Source: Roseiarcus sp963772555 (GTDB lineage Bacteria > Pseudomonadota > Alphaproteobacteria > Rhizobiales > Beijerinckiaceae). Taken from it: a stretch of 64,000 nt of DNA. Position 1 is the stretch's first letter, and each line of letters opens with the position of its first letter. The notes under the pieces were generated by a model, which saw only the letters and a program-made list of their open reading frames with translations, did not search any database and had not been told where the DNA came from. The stretch lies in the NCBI GenBank assembly GCA_963772555.1, contig CAVYXQ010000028.1:73865-137864 (forward strand), given 5' to 3'. The translations under genes and the position numbers were made by a program. Positions 11,082 to 20,654 of the stretch are shown piece after piece.

Positions 11082-11363
11082 CTAGGCCGAGAAGCGAACG
11101 ACGTGCGAGCCGACGACGCCGGCCTTCTCCATCGCGCTCTTCAGATCCGTTCCGCCAAGCCAGGCGCGCGCCTTCGCCACGTCGGCTACATCCTGAAGGA
11201 TCAGGACATCGTTGGGGTCTTCGGCGCTGCGAAATACCTTGCCATTGGTGAGGCCCGCCGAAATGCGGCTCTTCTCGTGCTCGTCGTAGCCCTTGCGCCA
11301 CGACGTGTAATCCTTGACCTTGTGGTGGATACTGAGGTTTTCGGTGTTGGAATTCGTATTCAT
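11082..11363 (-). CDS. Small ABM-like (antibiotic biosynthesis monooxygenase-like) domain protein
   Basis: A 93-residue single-domain protein. The pattern NLSIHHKVKDYTSWRKGYDEHEKSR...GLTNGKVFRSAEDPNDVLILQDVADVAKARAWL resembles dimeric alpha-beta barrel (ABM-like) proteins: a beta strand with a His, a helix with W/Y, and a strand ending in the substrate pocket. The reaction is unknown. The coding frame is clear, but the family assignment is inferred from pattern only. Confidence 0.65.
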   Translation of the reverse strand: MNTNSNTENLSIHHKVKDYTSWRKGYDEHEKSRISAGLTNGKVFRSAEDPNDVLILQDVADVAKARAWLGGTDLKSAMEKAGVVGSHVVRFSA

Positions 11364-11773
11364 CGTTGGTGCTCCAAAAAAACAAAATATAAATTCGAAT
11401 GATCGTCCATCCGAATTACGACCAGTATATATGATGTCTTTTTGTAATTACAAGGAGAATTGAACTTATACGCCTGATTTTCTCAGGGTGACCTTATACC
11501 TTTGCTCCCAGGCGTCACCAATTCGACGCCACTGCTTCGAATCTTTCGCAGTCGCGGCCCGCTCTCGAGCGGCAGGGGCGGCTCGCCGATAATGGTTATG
11601 CGATGGTGCTGCATCAGGCGCTCGCTGTCGGCGGGCTGGGCTCCTATATGCGTCGATGAACGCGATTATGGCTCCAGAATGCCTATTGCGCCGATGCGAC
11701 GAAATGGCGGAACTCGGCCCGGCGCAAATTGCGACGGTTCGCTTGCGCGCGGCGCAGCATCCGGGGGTTGGAT
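11364..11773. other. Intergenic region with a possible gene remnant
   Basis: The first 120 bases are AT-rich (about 11380-11490) and probably hold promoters. At 11519-11658 a frame without an ATG/GTG/TTG start ends in ...ADNGYAMVLHQALAVGGLGSYMRR, which looks like a natural C-terminus. It may be a gene remnant. Nothing else was recognised. Confidence 0.35.
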
Positions 11774-12037
11774 ATGGATGTGATCATCAGACCGGCGGAA
11801 GGAGGCGCAGCCTGGCGGCTGACGGACCTGCTTGGCCGCTCGATGGGGAGCATCACGGAGAGCGGCTCGCATCAATTCACGATTTGCCCGGAGGGCCACG
11901 CCTTGGAAACGATGGCCGGCTTACGGCCAGGGCCGTACGCCTCGCTCGACGCCGCCCTGGCTGAGATCGAAAGGCACACAAGAGGCGTCTGCCGGCGCGA
12001 TTTTGGCGAAGATCGATCACGCCTAGGCGGCGGCTGA
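11774..12037 (+). CDS. Hypothetical protein, 87 aa
   Basis: Begins MDVIIRPAEGGAAWRLTDLL. The start at 11774 is preferred to 11729 because the N-terminal extension is basic and unlike a folded start. The body (LGRSMGSITESGSHQFTICP) suggests a small beta-rich domain followed by a helix (YASLDAALAEIERHTRG). This is reminiscent of DUF-type proteins in which a query string is followed by a helix, but no family is recognised. It stands alone between two long non-coding regions. Confidence 0.55.
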   Translation: MDVIIRPAEGGAAWRLTDLLGRSMGSITESGSHQFTICPEGHALETMAGLRPGPYASLDAALAEIERHTRGVCRRDFGEDRSRLGGG

Positions 12038-12669
12038 CCGAACGCCGCCCCGATCGTAGCGCTTTATGTCGAATGTCAAGCTGCGGCGGAAATCGGTAGT
12101 CGGTCAGTTTGAACTTCAGGTTTGGCGGACACCGCCCGCACGGCCGTCGCCAGCGGAATGCGCGCAATCGACGGATTGTGTTGAAAACTCGAATTTCCGC
12201 GTCGATCACAATTCAGGAGACCGCTGGCGGCCTCGATGAAAAATTCCTTAGGGGCTCGGCCGACCGATCGGTTTTGCCGCGTGCGACGCTCCTATATGCC
12301 CTGCCGTGACGACTATCGGCCGGGATCACGCGACGTGGGCGAAAACGAGATTTTTCGCGGTGGCTCAAATTTCCGAGTTTTTCAACACTATCGACGTATT
12401 GCGGGCATCGCGGCTCGCGACCGCGAACGTCGCAGGTGCGACGGCAAGCGGACCTTTATGCACCTGATTTCTGCAGCGCGTAACTTATTGATTTAATTGA
12501 TATCGATTTGAGGTGCAAAATGCACAATCGCTTGGGCGGAGAGCTGTCGAGCTAACGCAAGCCGATTGCTCGGCCTTCTTATCGACGTCACGATCACTTT
12601 CTATTCCGTTGGTCTCGTTGCTAGACACTGACCCCGGCCCGTGCGGGCCGCACAAGGAGAACGCACAAC
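12038..12669. other. Long intergenic region, no gene seen
   Basis: These 632 bases hold no supported gene on either strand. An AT-rich patch at about 12480-12530 includes a short palindrome GTGCA-AAA-TGCAC near 12513-12525 that could be an operator. The region would contain the promoter of the DUF1254 gene. Confidence 0.45.
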
Positions 12670-14115
12670 ATGGCTGGGATATGGACTCTGATCGCTCGCT
12701 TCGCTCTGCCCGCACTGCTCAGCGCGGCGCTCGCCTGCGGCGCGCCCAGTGCGGCGCGCGCAGCCGACTCGATCAGCGAACAGGATGCGCATGCCATCGG
12801 CGTGCAGGCTTACCTATATTTCTACCCGCTCGTCACAACGGACCTGACGCGGAAGCAGCTCACCAACGTCGTGAAATCTGAAGGCATTCATGCGCCGGCG
12901 AACACGTTCGCCAACATCTTGGAATACCCCCCTGCTGACATGAAGGTGGTGGTCCGGCCGAACTTCGATACTCTCTATTCCAGCGCCTGGCTCGACCTGA
13001 GCAAGGAGCCGATGATCGTATCGGTTCCGGATACGCATGGGCGTTATTACCTGCTGCCGATGCTCGACATGTGGACCGACGTTTTCGCGTCCCCTGGCTG
13101 GCGCACGACCGGAACCCAGGCCGGCGACTATGGCGTGACGCCGCCGGGCTGGAGCGGCTCGCTGCCGGCAGGCGTCGTTCGCATAGACGCGCCCACGCCC
13201 TATGTCTGGATCATCGGTCGCACCAAGACCGACGGACCGGCCGACTACGCCGCCGTGAATAAGATCCAGGCCGGGTTTAAGATCACGCCGCTGTCGAGCT
13301 GGGGCAAGGCCGCCGAGCCGGGGGCGGGCTCCGTCGATCCCGGCATCGACATGAAGACGCCGCCGAAGATCACGGTCGATACCATGCCGGCCGCCAAGTT
13401 CTTCGCCACCGCCGCCGAAATCCTCAAGTTGCAGCCGCCACACATTACCGATCAACCGATCCTGGCGCTCATTCAGCGGATCGGAATCGAGCGTGGCAAG
13501 AGCTTCGATATCGACAAGGTCGATCCGGCGATCAAGGCCGGACTGGAAACGGCGCCCGAGGACGCCTTGAAGTTGATGGCGTGGAAGGTGGCCACCGTGG
13601 CACGCGTCGTGAACGGCTGGTCGATGAACACCGACACGGTGGGGGTCTATGGCAACTATTACCTGAAGCGCGCGATCTTCACCCGGTTGGGTCTCGGCGC
13701 GAACCTTCCGGAGGACGCGATCTACCCGATCAACCTCGCAGACGAGACAGGAAAGCCGCTGGATGGCGGCAGCGCCTATGTCCTCCATTTCGACAAGGGG
13801 GCGACGCCGCCAGTCAATGCCTTCTGGTCGATCACGCTCTATGACGCTCAGGGCTACCAGGTGGCGAACAGCCTGAACCGTTTCGCCGCCAGCAACTGGA
13901 TGCCATTCAAATACAATTCGGACGGCTCGCTGGACCTCTACTTCCAGAACGCCAGCCCCGGCGCGGACAAGGAGGCGAACTGGCTGCCCGCGCCGAAGGG
14001 CGGGTTCAACCTTACCATGCGGCTCTACGCGCCGAAGAGCGACGCTCTGACCGGGAAGTGGAACCCGCCGCCGGTGATGAAAGAAGCCCAGCCGACGCTA
14101 TTGCCGGCGCAATAG
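12670..14115 (+). CDS. Secreted DUF1254/DUF1214 domain protein
   Basis: A 481-residue exported protein of unknown function. The signal peptide covers about residues 1-31 (ARFALPALLSAALACGAPSAARA). The DUF1254 domain follows (about 40-190, with AYLYFYPLVTTDLTRKQLTN and PNFDTLYSSAWLDLSKEP), then DUF1214 at the C-terminus (about 350-460, TPPVNAFWSITLYDAQGYQVANSLNRFA). Proteins of this kind are abundant in soil alphaproteobacteria and are predicted to be periplasmic. ACAAGGAGAACGC precedes the start. A strong hairpin follows. Confidence 0.93.
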   Translation: MAGIWTLIARFALPALLSAALACGAPSAARAADSISEQDAHAIGVQAYLYFYPLVTTDLTRKQLTNVVKSEGIHAPANTFANILEYPPADMKVVVRPNFDTLYSSAWLDLSKEPMIVSVPDTHGRYYLLPMLDMWTDVFASPGWRTTGTQAGDYGVTPPGWSGSLPAGVVRIDAPTPYVWIIGRTKTDGPADYAAVNKIQAGFKITPLSSWGKAAEPGAGSVDPGIDMKTPPKITVDTMPAAKFFATAAEILKLQPPHITDQPILALIQRIGIERGKSFDIDKVDPAIKAGLETAPEDALKLMAWKVATVARVVNGWSMNTDTVGVYGNYYLKRAIFTRLGLGANLPEDAIYPINLADETGKPLDGGSAYVLHFDKGATPPVNAFWSITLYDAQGYQVANSLNRFAASNWMPFKYNSDGSLDLYFQNASPGADKEANWLPAPKGGFNLTMRLYAPKSDALTGKWNPPPVMKEAQPTLLPAQ

Positions 14116-14508
14116 CCTTCGCTGCACAGCCAAGCCGCACGCAGCCGGGTTCGCAGGGGTTCAGGGAACCCCTGCGGTCGCCGCACTCCATCACGTCAAA
14201 TCACGTGCATCTCGGCGATGTGCGGAGCCCGTGATTTCTGTGCGATCGCGAAAGTCCGGTCAGGACCCGATTTGACCCGTTCGCCGCGTCCTCGGCGAAT
14301 GACCGGAATTTGCGCATCTTGCCCGTTCATAGGACCGATCCTGAAGGGCGAGACGGGGGTCGGAAGCCGAAGCTCAAACTGACCTAGGACCCGGAAATCC
14401 GATAGCATCTCAGTCCGCGACAGTATGGGCTGGCCTGCTCATCGGCGGATCCTCGTCGCAATGCGCATAGATTTACGGCGTTGCCGATCACGGCGGCGCT
14501 TATCGCCT
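14116..14508. other. Intergenic region between convergent genes
   Basis: Apart from the hairpin at 14152-14176, no gene or RNA is supported in these 393 bases. Short open frames here have no start signals and atypical composition. Confidence 0.4.
14152..14176 (+). terminator. Hairpin downstream of the DUF1254 gene
   Basis: An 11-bp perfect stem (14152-14162 with 14166-14176, core GCAGGGGTTC/GAACCCCTGC) with a 3-base loop, 36 bases after the stop. No U tract follows, so it may be a terminator or mRNA-stabilising hairpin. Confidence 0.5.
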
Positions 14509-14709
14509 TCAGGTCGGGTCGGCGTTCCTGTCCTCCAGGCGCGCGGATCGGATCAGGGCGGTCAACTGGCGGATCAACGCCGGCCCCTGGACTTGATCGG
14601 TGGAGTATCCGTCGCGTTTGAGCGACCGGACGATTTCCGTGATGCCCGACATTTTGCCGGACTTCGCCAATTGGAAAGCGCGTTCCAAGGCGGTCATTCT
14701 GTAATGCAT
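14509..14709 (-). CDS. Conserved small protein of Rhizobiales, 66 aa
   Basis: Begins MHYRMTALERAFQLAKSGKM and has the look of a small helix-turn-helix-like domain (TALERAFQLAKSGKMSGITEIVRSLKRDGYS). Similar proteins with the same N-terminal phrase occur across Rhizobiales without known function. The start at 14709 is chosen over 14721 because the family begins at the MxYRM phrase. It stands downstream of groEL on the same strand but beyond a hairpin. Confidence 0.6.
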   Translation of the reverse strand: MHYRMTALERAFQLAKSGKMSGITEIVRSLKRDGYSTDQVQGPALIRQLTALIRSARLEDRNADPT

Positions 14710-14808
14710 GGCGGCAACCATAGCACGGAATCCGGGGCGACATGCCCGGATTCGCCGATCAGAGCTTCAGAGCCGCGCCGTTCGCGATCAACTCATCGCG
14801 ATCTTACA

Positions 14809-14828
14809 GGGTCGCGTCGCCGCGACCC
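14809..14828 (-). terminator. Hairpin downstream of groEL
   Basis: GGGTCGCG (14809-14816) pairs with CGCGACCC (14821-14828) around a 4-base loop, 22 bases past the groEL stop. The downstream U tract is poor, so the terminator call is moderate. Confidence 0.45.
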
Positions 14829-14849
14829 CGTCTTCGTCTTGTCGGGAGA

Positions 14850-16481
<1,632 letters not shown>

Positions 16482-16519
16482 GATTTCAATTCCTTATGTT
16501 GAAGGGGGTCAAAGCGGAA

Positions 16520-16837
16520 TCAGGCGGCTCTCTTCGTCGCGGCGACAGCGCCTTCGATCACGCCCATGACGTCGGATTCCTTCATGATCAACAGGTCCTC
16601 GCCGTCGATCTTGACTTCCGTGCCCGACCATTTGCCGAACAGCACCCGGTCGCCTGCTTTCAGTTCCAGAGGCTCAAGCTTGCCGCTTTCGTCGCGGGCG
16701 CCCGGCCCGACGGCAATGACTTCGCCCTCCTGGGGCTTCTCCTTGACGCTGTCGGGAATAAATATTCCGCCCTTCGTCTTGTTCTCGCCCTCGATACGGC
16801 GGATGACGATGCGGTCGTGTAGCGGTCGGAATTTCAT
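16520..16837 (-). CDS. groS: 10 kDa co-chaperonin GroES
   Basis: The lid of the GroEL cage, 105 residues. It begins MKFRPLHDRIVIRRIEGENK and has the mobile-loop region KTKGGIFIPDSVKEKPQ and the C-terminal signature DLLIMKESDVMGVIE. It is the first gene of the groESL operon. The CIRCE element lies 93 bases upstream, indicating HrcA control. Confidence 0.98.
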   Translation of the reverse strand: MKFRPLHDRIVIRRIEGENKTKGGIFIPDSVKEKPQEGEVIAVGPGARDESGKLEPLELKAGDRVLFGKWSGTEVKIDGEDLLIMKESDVMGVIEGAVAATKRAA

Positions 16838-16929
16838 GGATCACGCTTTCCGTCGGATCGCGTAGCCCGGCTCACGAGCAATTGCCCCGGCTTCTCGGCA
16901 GCAGTCCGACGTGGCTAACATGGCGATGA

Positions 16930-16956
16930 TTGGCACTCGTTACAAGGGAGTGCTAA
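16930..16956 (-). promoter_or_regulatory. CIRCE operator (HrcA binding site) of groESL
   Basis: The sequence TTGGCACTC-N9-GAGTGCTAA matches the CIRCE consensus TTAGCACTC-N9-GAGTGCTAA with one mismatch (A to G at position 3). HrcA binding here represses groESL until heat shock. Confidence 0.93.
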
Positions 16957-17076
16957 CAATTCGGGGCTTTGAACCTCCTAATCATTCCGATTGGCTGTCG
17001 CTGCGCATCGGTCTGATCCCGGCCTGTCGGCTTCGTTGAAACCTGCGTGATGGGCGGCGCCAGGGCTTCCTGGGCA

Positions 17077-17101
17077 GGAACAAGCCCCAAGGGGCCACGT
17101 T
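17077..17101 (+). promoter_or_regulatory. EcfG-type promoter for the Gly/Ala/Thr-rich secreted protein
   Basis: GGAAC (17077-17081), 16 bases, CGTT (17098-17101), ending 57 bases before the ATG at 17159. This is an exact match to the alphaproteobacterial GSR consensus GGAAC-N16/17-CGTT. The spacer holds a GCCCC-AA-GGGGC palindrome. Confidence 0.75.
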
Positions 17102-17158
17102 GAGCCGCCACGCAAGAATGTCCGTAAGCGTCATTCGGCGAAATTCGGGAGACTTTGC

Positions 17159-17566
17159 ATGAAAGCCAAACTGTTTGGAGCCTTAGCCATCGTGATTCTT
17201 CCCTCCATCGCGCTGGCGGCGTCAGGGGCCGGCGCTGCAGGCGGCGCAGGAACGGGGGCGGCCGGGTCGGGGGCTGCCTGAACCGGCGCCGCTGCTGGTC
17301 CTGGCGCGACCGGCGGGAACGGCGCCGGGGCGACGGGAAGCGGGGGCGCTTCGCCGGCGGGCAGCCCGACCGCCAACACGGGCAGCAATCTGCCCGAAAC
17401 CGGAGCCGTCAACCGCCCCACGACGGGCGCGACAGGAACGGGCGGCGCGATGACCAGTCCTGACATGACCAACCCTGCGGTCGGGGCCGGCGGCGCTGGC
17501 AATCCGGCAAGAACCAACGGCGCGGCCTCGGGCACAGGCACGACCGGAACGCGCACAACGCCCTGA
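17159..17566 (+). pseudogene. Secreted Gly/Ala/Thr-rich protein interrupted by an in-frame TGA
   Basis: The frame starts MKAKLFGALAIVILPSIALA, a clean signal peptide, and continues with a Gly/Ala-rich stretch. TGA is at codon 41 (17279-17281). The same frame then runs on for 94 more codons of uniform low-complexity sequence (GATGGNGAGATGSGGASPAG...) to a natural TGA at 17564. A strong terminator sits 24 bases later and an EcfG-type promoter precedes. The composition on both sides of the first stop is the same, so this is one gene with a nonsense codon (mutation or sequencing error). A minus-strand frame over the region is a shadow. Function unknown. Confidence 0.65.
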
Positions 17567-17589
17567 ACGCCTTGAAGCGATCGAAGAAA

Positions 17590-17620
17590 CGCCCTGCCCG
17601 AGGGGGCAGGGCGACTTTTC
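17590..17620 (+). terminator. Rho-independent terminator
   Basis: CGCCCTGCCC (17590-17599) and GGGCAGGGCG (17604-17613) form a perfect 10-bp stem with a GAGG loop, followed by ACTTTTC. It ends the transcript of the interrupted secreted-protein gene. Confidence 0.8.
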
Positions 17621-17671
17621 AGTGAAAGGGTTTCTGCGCGCTTCATCAGCGCGGCGGGACGATAGGCGTGG

Positions 17672-17875
17672 TCACCAGGTCTGGCGGCCCCACCAGTCGT
17701 CGACCTGCTGCTTGACCTGATCCTTCTGGATCCCGTAGCGCTCCTGGATCTTGCCTTCCAGCTGTTCGCGCTGCCCGTTGATCGCAGTCAGGTCGTCGTC
17801 GGTCAACTTGCCCCACTGTTCTTTGACCTTGCCCTTGATTTGCTTCCAGTTTCCTTCGAAGCGGTTCGAATCCAT
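17672..17875 (-). CDS. CsbD family stress protein
   Basis: A 67-residue hydrophilic protein starting MDSNRFEGNWKQIKGKVKEQ, the hallmark of the CsbD family (general stress proteins of unknown biochemical role, often highly induced). The start at 17875 is chosen because the family begins at this Met and an AGGAGATC stretch precedes it; the longer frame from 17947 overlaps the promoter. A GGAAC-N16-GGTT EcfG-type site lies 53 bases upstream, consistent with the stress role. Confidence 0.92.
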   Translation of the reverse strand: MDSNRFEGNWKQIKGKVKEQWGKLTDDDLTAINGQREQLEGKIQERYGIQKDQVKQQVDDWWGRQTW

Positions 17876-17926
17876 CACTTGATCTCCTTGTCCTCTTTGG
17901 GCTCCAGCAGTCCCAAAGCCTGGATT

Positions 17927-17953
17927 GGAACCTTCGGCGCGCGCCATTGTTCC
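17927..17953. promoter_or_regulatory. Palindromic EcfG-type site between csbD-like gene and 18032 gene
   Basis: On the minus strand GGAAC (17953-17949)-N16-GGTT (17932-17929) points at the CsbD gene. On the plus strand GGAAC (17927-17931)-N16-TGTT (17948-17951) points at the gene at 18032. The whole is GGAAC-N17-GTTCC, a perfect 5-base inverted repeat. The minus-strand reading is the more credible. Confidence 0.55.
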
Positions 17954-18031
17954 CTTCTCTCACCGAGACCGATCCGCAGCGGCAGGGAGGATCCGCGCCG
18001 CAATTTCGCCAATCGCGGAGGACTTTTGGTC

Positions 18032-18268
18032 ATGACCATCATCGCCTACAAGGTCGCGCCGGACGGCGATCAGTGGTCGCTGTCCCGCGACGGCAAGCCC
18101 GGCATGAGCTACGTGACGCAGGAAGCGGCCTTCGAGGTCGCGGTCGGCGAGGCCGGCGGCGACTTGCGGTCCGGCCATGACATCGTGATCGAGGTCGTCG
18201 CCGCCACCGATCCGGCCGGCGCGCGCGACCGCGGCGGCGTGCCGATCGAAGGGGACGGCTTCCCCTGA
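18032..18268 (+). CDS. DUF2188-like small protein, 78 aa
   Basis: Begins MTIIAYKVAPDGDQWSLSRD and reads like a single small alpha/beta domain in which a strand (WSLSRDGKPGMSYVTQEAAFEVAVGEA) is followed by a helix. This is the pattern of DUF2188-like proteins, but the assignment is tentative. GGAGGAC precedes the start. The mgtC-like gene begins 15 bases after its stop, suggesting co-transcription from the palindromic stress promoter. Confidence 0.65.
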   Translation: MTIIAYKVAPDGDQWSLSRDGKPGMSYVTQEAAFEVAVGEAGGDLRSGHDIVIEVVAATDPAGARDRGGVPIEGDGFP

Positions 18269-18283
18269 GCCGAGCCAGACCCG

Positions 18284-18965
18284 ATGCCGGTGACGCTGAC
18301 CACGCTCGATGTCGGGCTTCGCATCGCTCTTACGCTCCTGCGGTTCGACCGCAGCGCCGAGGGCCATCCGGCGGGGGTGAAGACCACGCTGCTCGTGGCG
18401 CTTGCCGCCTGTCTGGCGATGCTGCAGGCGAATTGGCTGCTGCCGACCGCCGGCAAGGCCCCGAGCTCGTTCGTCACCCTGGATCTCATGCGCTTGCCGC
18501 TCGGCATTCTGACCGGAGTCGGCTTCATCGGCGGGGGCGCGATTCTCCGGCGCGGCAATGCCGTCGTCGGGCTGACGACGGCGGCGACGCTCTGGTTCGT
18601 CACGGTGATCGGCCTGTGTTTCGGCGGCGGCCAGCTGACGCTCGGGGTCATCGGCGCGTTCCTCGGCATCGGGATTCTCAGAGTCGTGAAGGCGCTCGAG
18701 CAGCGCCTCGTTGAAGAGCGGCCGGCCGAACTGACGATCAAATGGCGCGCCGACGGCTTCGACCTCGACGCTGCGCTGGCGGCGGTCGACTCGGCAGGCT
18801 TGCGGCTGCGCAGAATTCGCCATCAAGCACGATGGCGCCGCGGGCGCCGACGAACTGCGCTGTTTCGTGCGGCGGCGAAGCTCGCCCGGGGACCACAGCG
18901 TTCCCGCGGAACTGGCGAACCTCAGCCAGAGATCGGGCGTGCTGGCGTGGGAATGGAAGGAATAG
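18284..18965 (+). pseudogene. MgtC/SapB family membrane protein, +1 frameshift
   Basis: An inner-membrane protein of the MgtC/SapB family, involved in Mg2+ or acid adaptation in other bacteria. Frame one gives the hydrophobic N-terminal half (LDLMRLPLGILTGVGFIGGGAILRRGNAVVGLTTAAT, the family signature) to about residue 175 (DSAGLRL). The reading then jumps +1 near 18806-18812 and continues as AEFAIKHDGAAGADELRCFV...LAWEWKE with a stop at 18963. Removing one base gives 226 residues, a normal length. The first helix region (LRIALTLLRFDRSAEGHPAG) also seems to lack the usual small Gly-rich stretch. Real decay or a sequencing error are both possible. Confidence 0.75.
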
Positions 18966-18994
18966 CGTCCGCCTTTCTCCCTTCCTCGGCCCAT

Positions 18995-19020
18995 GGAACT
19001 CCGCCCTGCGGTTCGGCGTT
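18995..19020 (+). promoter_or_regulatory. EcfG-type promoter for the DUF3175 gene
   Basis: GGAAC (18995-18999)-N17-CGTT (19017-19020), 33 bases before the ATG at 19054. Exact consensus match. Confidence 0.75.
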
Positions 19021-19053
19021 TCGAGCGCGACAAACGATGCAGGAGCGGGCCCC

Positions 19054-19341
19054 ATGCCCGGGCGGCGCAAGAGACGATGGTCGCAGGAGGTCACGACGCA
19101 TTCCGACGCACTCGACCTCGAGACGGATGTGTTCAACAAGTCCGACCCCGCCGACATCGCCGCCTCGCTCAAGCATTCGGCCGAGGCGAGCGACCGGCGC
19201 AAGTCCACGCCCTATCGCTCCGCCATGTCGATGCTGACCTTCTACATCAACCGCGCCGGGCATAACCTTCCGGCGCGGCGCAAGCGAACGCTGGAGGCGG
19301 CCAAGGGAAAGCTGCGCGAGCTTTTCGGCCGCAATGGCTAG
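19054..19341 (+). CDS. DUF3175 domain protein
   Basis: A 95-residue basic protein of the DUF3175 family: RRWSQEVTTHSDALDLETDVF, then KSTPYRSAMSMLTFYINRAG and a helical LEAAKGKLRELFGR end. Function is unknown; family members are often near stress or DNA-repair genes. The start at 19054 follows AGGAGCGGG. An EcfG-type promoter lies just upstream. The SDR gene follows after 98 bases. Confidence 0.9.
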   Translation: MPGRRKRRWSQEVTTHSDALDLETDVFNKSDPADIAASLKHSAEASDRRKSTPYRSAMSMLTFYINRAGHNLPARRKRTLEAAKGKLRELFGRNG

Positions 19342-19439
19342 CGGATTTTTCCTTTCGAAAGAGGATCGCCATGGCGGGCGCCGCCGCCGGAACTGCAAGG
19401 GCGCGCGGCGGCTGAGCCTGCGCTGACAAGGGGAAAGCC

Positions 19440-20378
19440 ATGGCTGACAATCTCACGGCCGATGATCCTTTGCCGGAATCGGCCGAGCCGTGCGAGCCGG
19501 CGCTCAGGAATCCGCGCACCGCCTATCCCCGTCCGCCCTTTCCTCCCCAGCAGCAGGCATGGCCGGGCCTGGCGCTCAAGATGACGCCGAAGCCGGATCA
19601 CGGCGAGACGAGCTACAGGGGCTCGGGCAAGATGGCGGGACGCAAGGCGCTGATCACCGGGGGCGATTCCGGCATCGGCCGCGCCGCGGCGATCGCCTTT
19701 GCCCGCGAAGGCGCGGATGTCGCTTTCGGCTACGTCGCCGACGAGGAGCCGGACGCAGCGGAAGTGGTTGAGCTCATCCGCGCGGAAGGGCGCAAGGCCG
19801 TGCCGCTGCCCGGCGACATCCGCGACGAAGCCTTCTGCGAGAAGCTCGTCGCCGACGCGGTGCGCGAGCTCGGCGGTCTCGACGTCCTCGTCAGCAATGC
19901 GGCGAAGCAGCACGCCGTCGAGTCGCTGACCGACATTTCGACCGAGCAGTTCGACGCGACCTTCAAGACCAACGTCTACGCCATGTTCTGGATCGTCAGG
20001 GCGGCGCTGCCGCACCTGCGGCCCGGCGCGTCGATCGTCTTCACCACCTCGATCAACGCCTACGACCCTGCCGAGGATCTGCTCGACTACGCCGCGACCA
20101 AGGCGGCGATCATGAACTTCTGCAAGGGGCTGGCGAAGCAGCTGGCGAACAAGGGCATCCGCGTCAACGCCGTCGCGCCGGGCCCGTTCTGGACGCCGTT
20201 GCAGCCGAGCGGCGGACAAAAGCCCGAGGCGCTGGCGTCGTTCGGCGCCAATACGCCGATGGGACGGCCGGGGCAGCCGGCGGAACTCGCGCCGATCTAC
20301 GTGCTGCTCGCTTCGGCCGACAGCAGCTACGCGACCGGACAGATCTACGCCGCCACCGGCGGCCGCGGGGGACCTTGA
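19440..20378 (+). CDS. SDR family oxidoreductase (YghA-like)
   Basis: A 312-residue short-chain dehydrogenase with the N-terminal extension seen in the YghA/general-stress SDR group (QQAWPGLALKMTPKPDHGE). The coenzyme motif GGDSGIGRAAAIAFAREGADV is at about residues 78-98, NAAKQ at about 155, the catalytic Ser in TTSINAY and the YAATK motif (Tyr/Lys). Such proteins are NAD(P)-dependent aldehyde or ketone reductases linked to osmotic and general stress in many bacteria. It lies downstream of DUF3175 on the same strand and may share its promoter. Confidence 0.93.
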   Translation: MADNLTADDPLPESAEPCEPALRNPRTAYPRPPFPPQQQAWPGLALKMTPKPDHGETSYRGSGKMAGRKALITGGDSGIGRAAAIAFAREGADVAFGYVADEEPDAAEVVELIRAEGRKAVPLPGDIRDEAFCEKLVADAVRELGGLDVLVSNAAKQHAVESLTDISTEQFDATFKTNVYAMFWIVRAALPHLRPGASIVFTTSINAYDPAEDLLDYAATKAAIMNFCKGLAKQLANKGIRVNAVAPGPFWTPLQPSGGQKPEALASFGANTPMGRPGQPAELAPIYVLLASADSSYATGQIYAATGGRGGP

Positions 20379-20470
20379 TCGCCGGTCGGCGACCTCGAGC
20401 GCTTGCGGAAAAAAGCTTGCGCGCCTCCAGCGTGCGAGGCGGGCGCCGAGAAAACGATAGGAGAAGCCGT

Positions 20471-20650
20471 ATGGCCCGAGCGCATCCCGCCGACGAGGAC
20501 GCCGAGACCCCGCAGCCGCACGAGCCGGACCGCGAAAAACGCCAGCCCTACAGCAAGGAGCACGAGGAGTATTCCGGCGCTGGCGTGGTCAAGCCGCCCA
20601 AGGAGCAGGTCGGCAAGCGCGACGATGGGAAGCCGCCGCGCAAACCCTGA
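20471..20650 (+). CDS. Small hydrophilic hypothetical protein, 59 aa
   Basis: A very polar protein (MARAHPADEDAETPQPHEPD...KRDDGKPPRKP) with no hydrophobic core, likely disordered. ATAGGAGAAGCC precedes the ATG. It converges on the PfpI-type gene, whose stop is 5 bases away. Function unknown. Its composition resembles small stress-associated hydrophilic proteins of Rhizobiales. Confidence 0.65.
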   Translation: MARAHPADEDAETPQPHEPDREKRQPYSKEHEEYSGAGVVKPPKEQVGKRDDGKPPRKP

Positions 20651-20654
20651 CGGG

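Larger units (their letters stand above)
16838..17158. other. Divergent regulatory region between groES and the Gly/Ala-rich gene
   Basis: These 321 bases contain the CIRCE operator (16930-16956) for groESL on one side and a GGAAC-N16-CGTT EcfG-type site (17077-17101) for the gene on the other. No gene is seen inside. Confidence 0.7.

Noticed and set aside
17131..17646. 171-residue minus-strand frame, Pro/Ala/Val-rich
   Set aside because: The plus strand has a signal peptide, a promoter, a terminator and a natural stop. The minus-strand frame is the mirror image of the Gly/Ala-rich codons.
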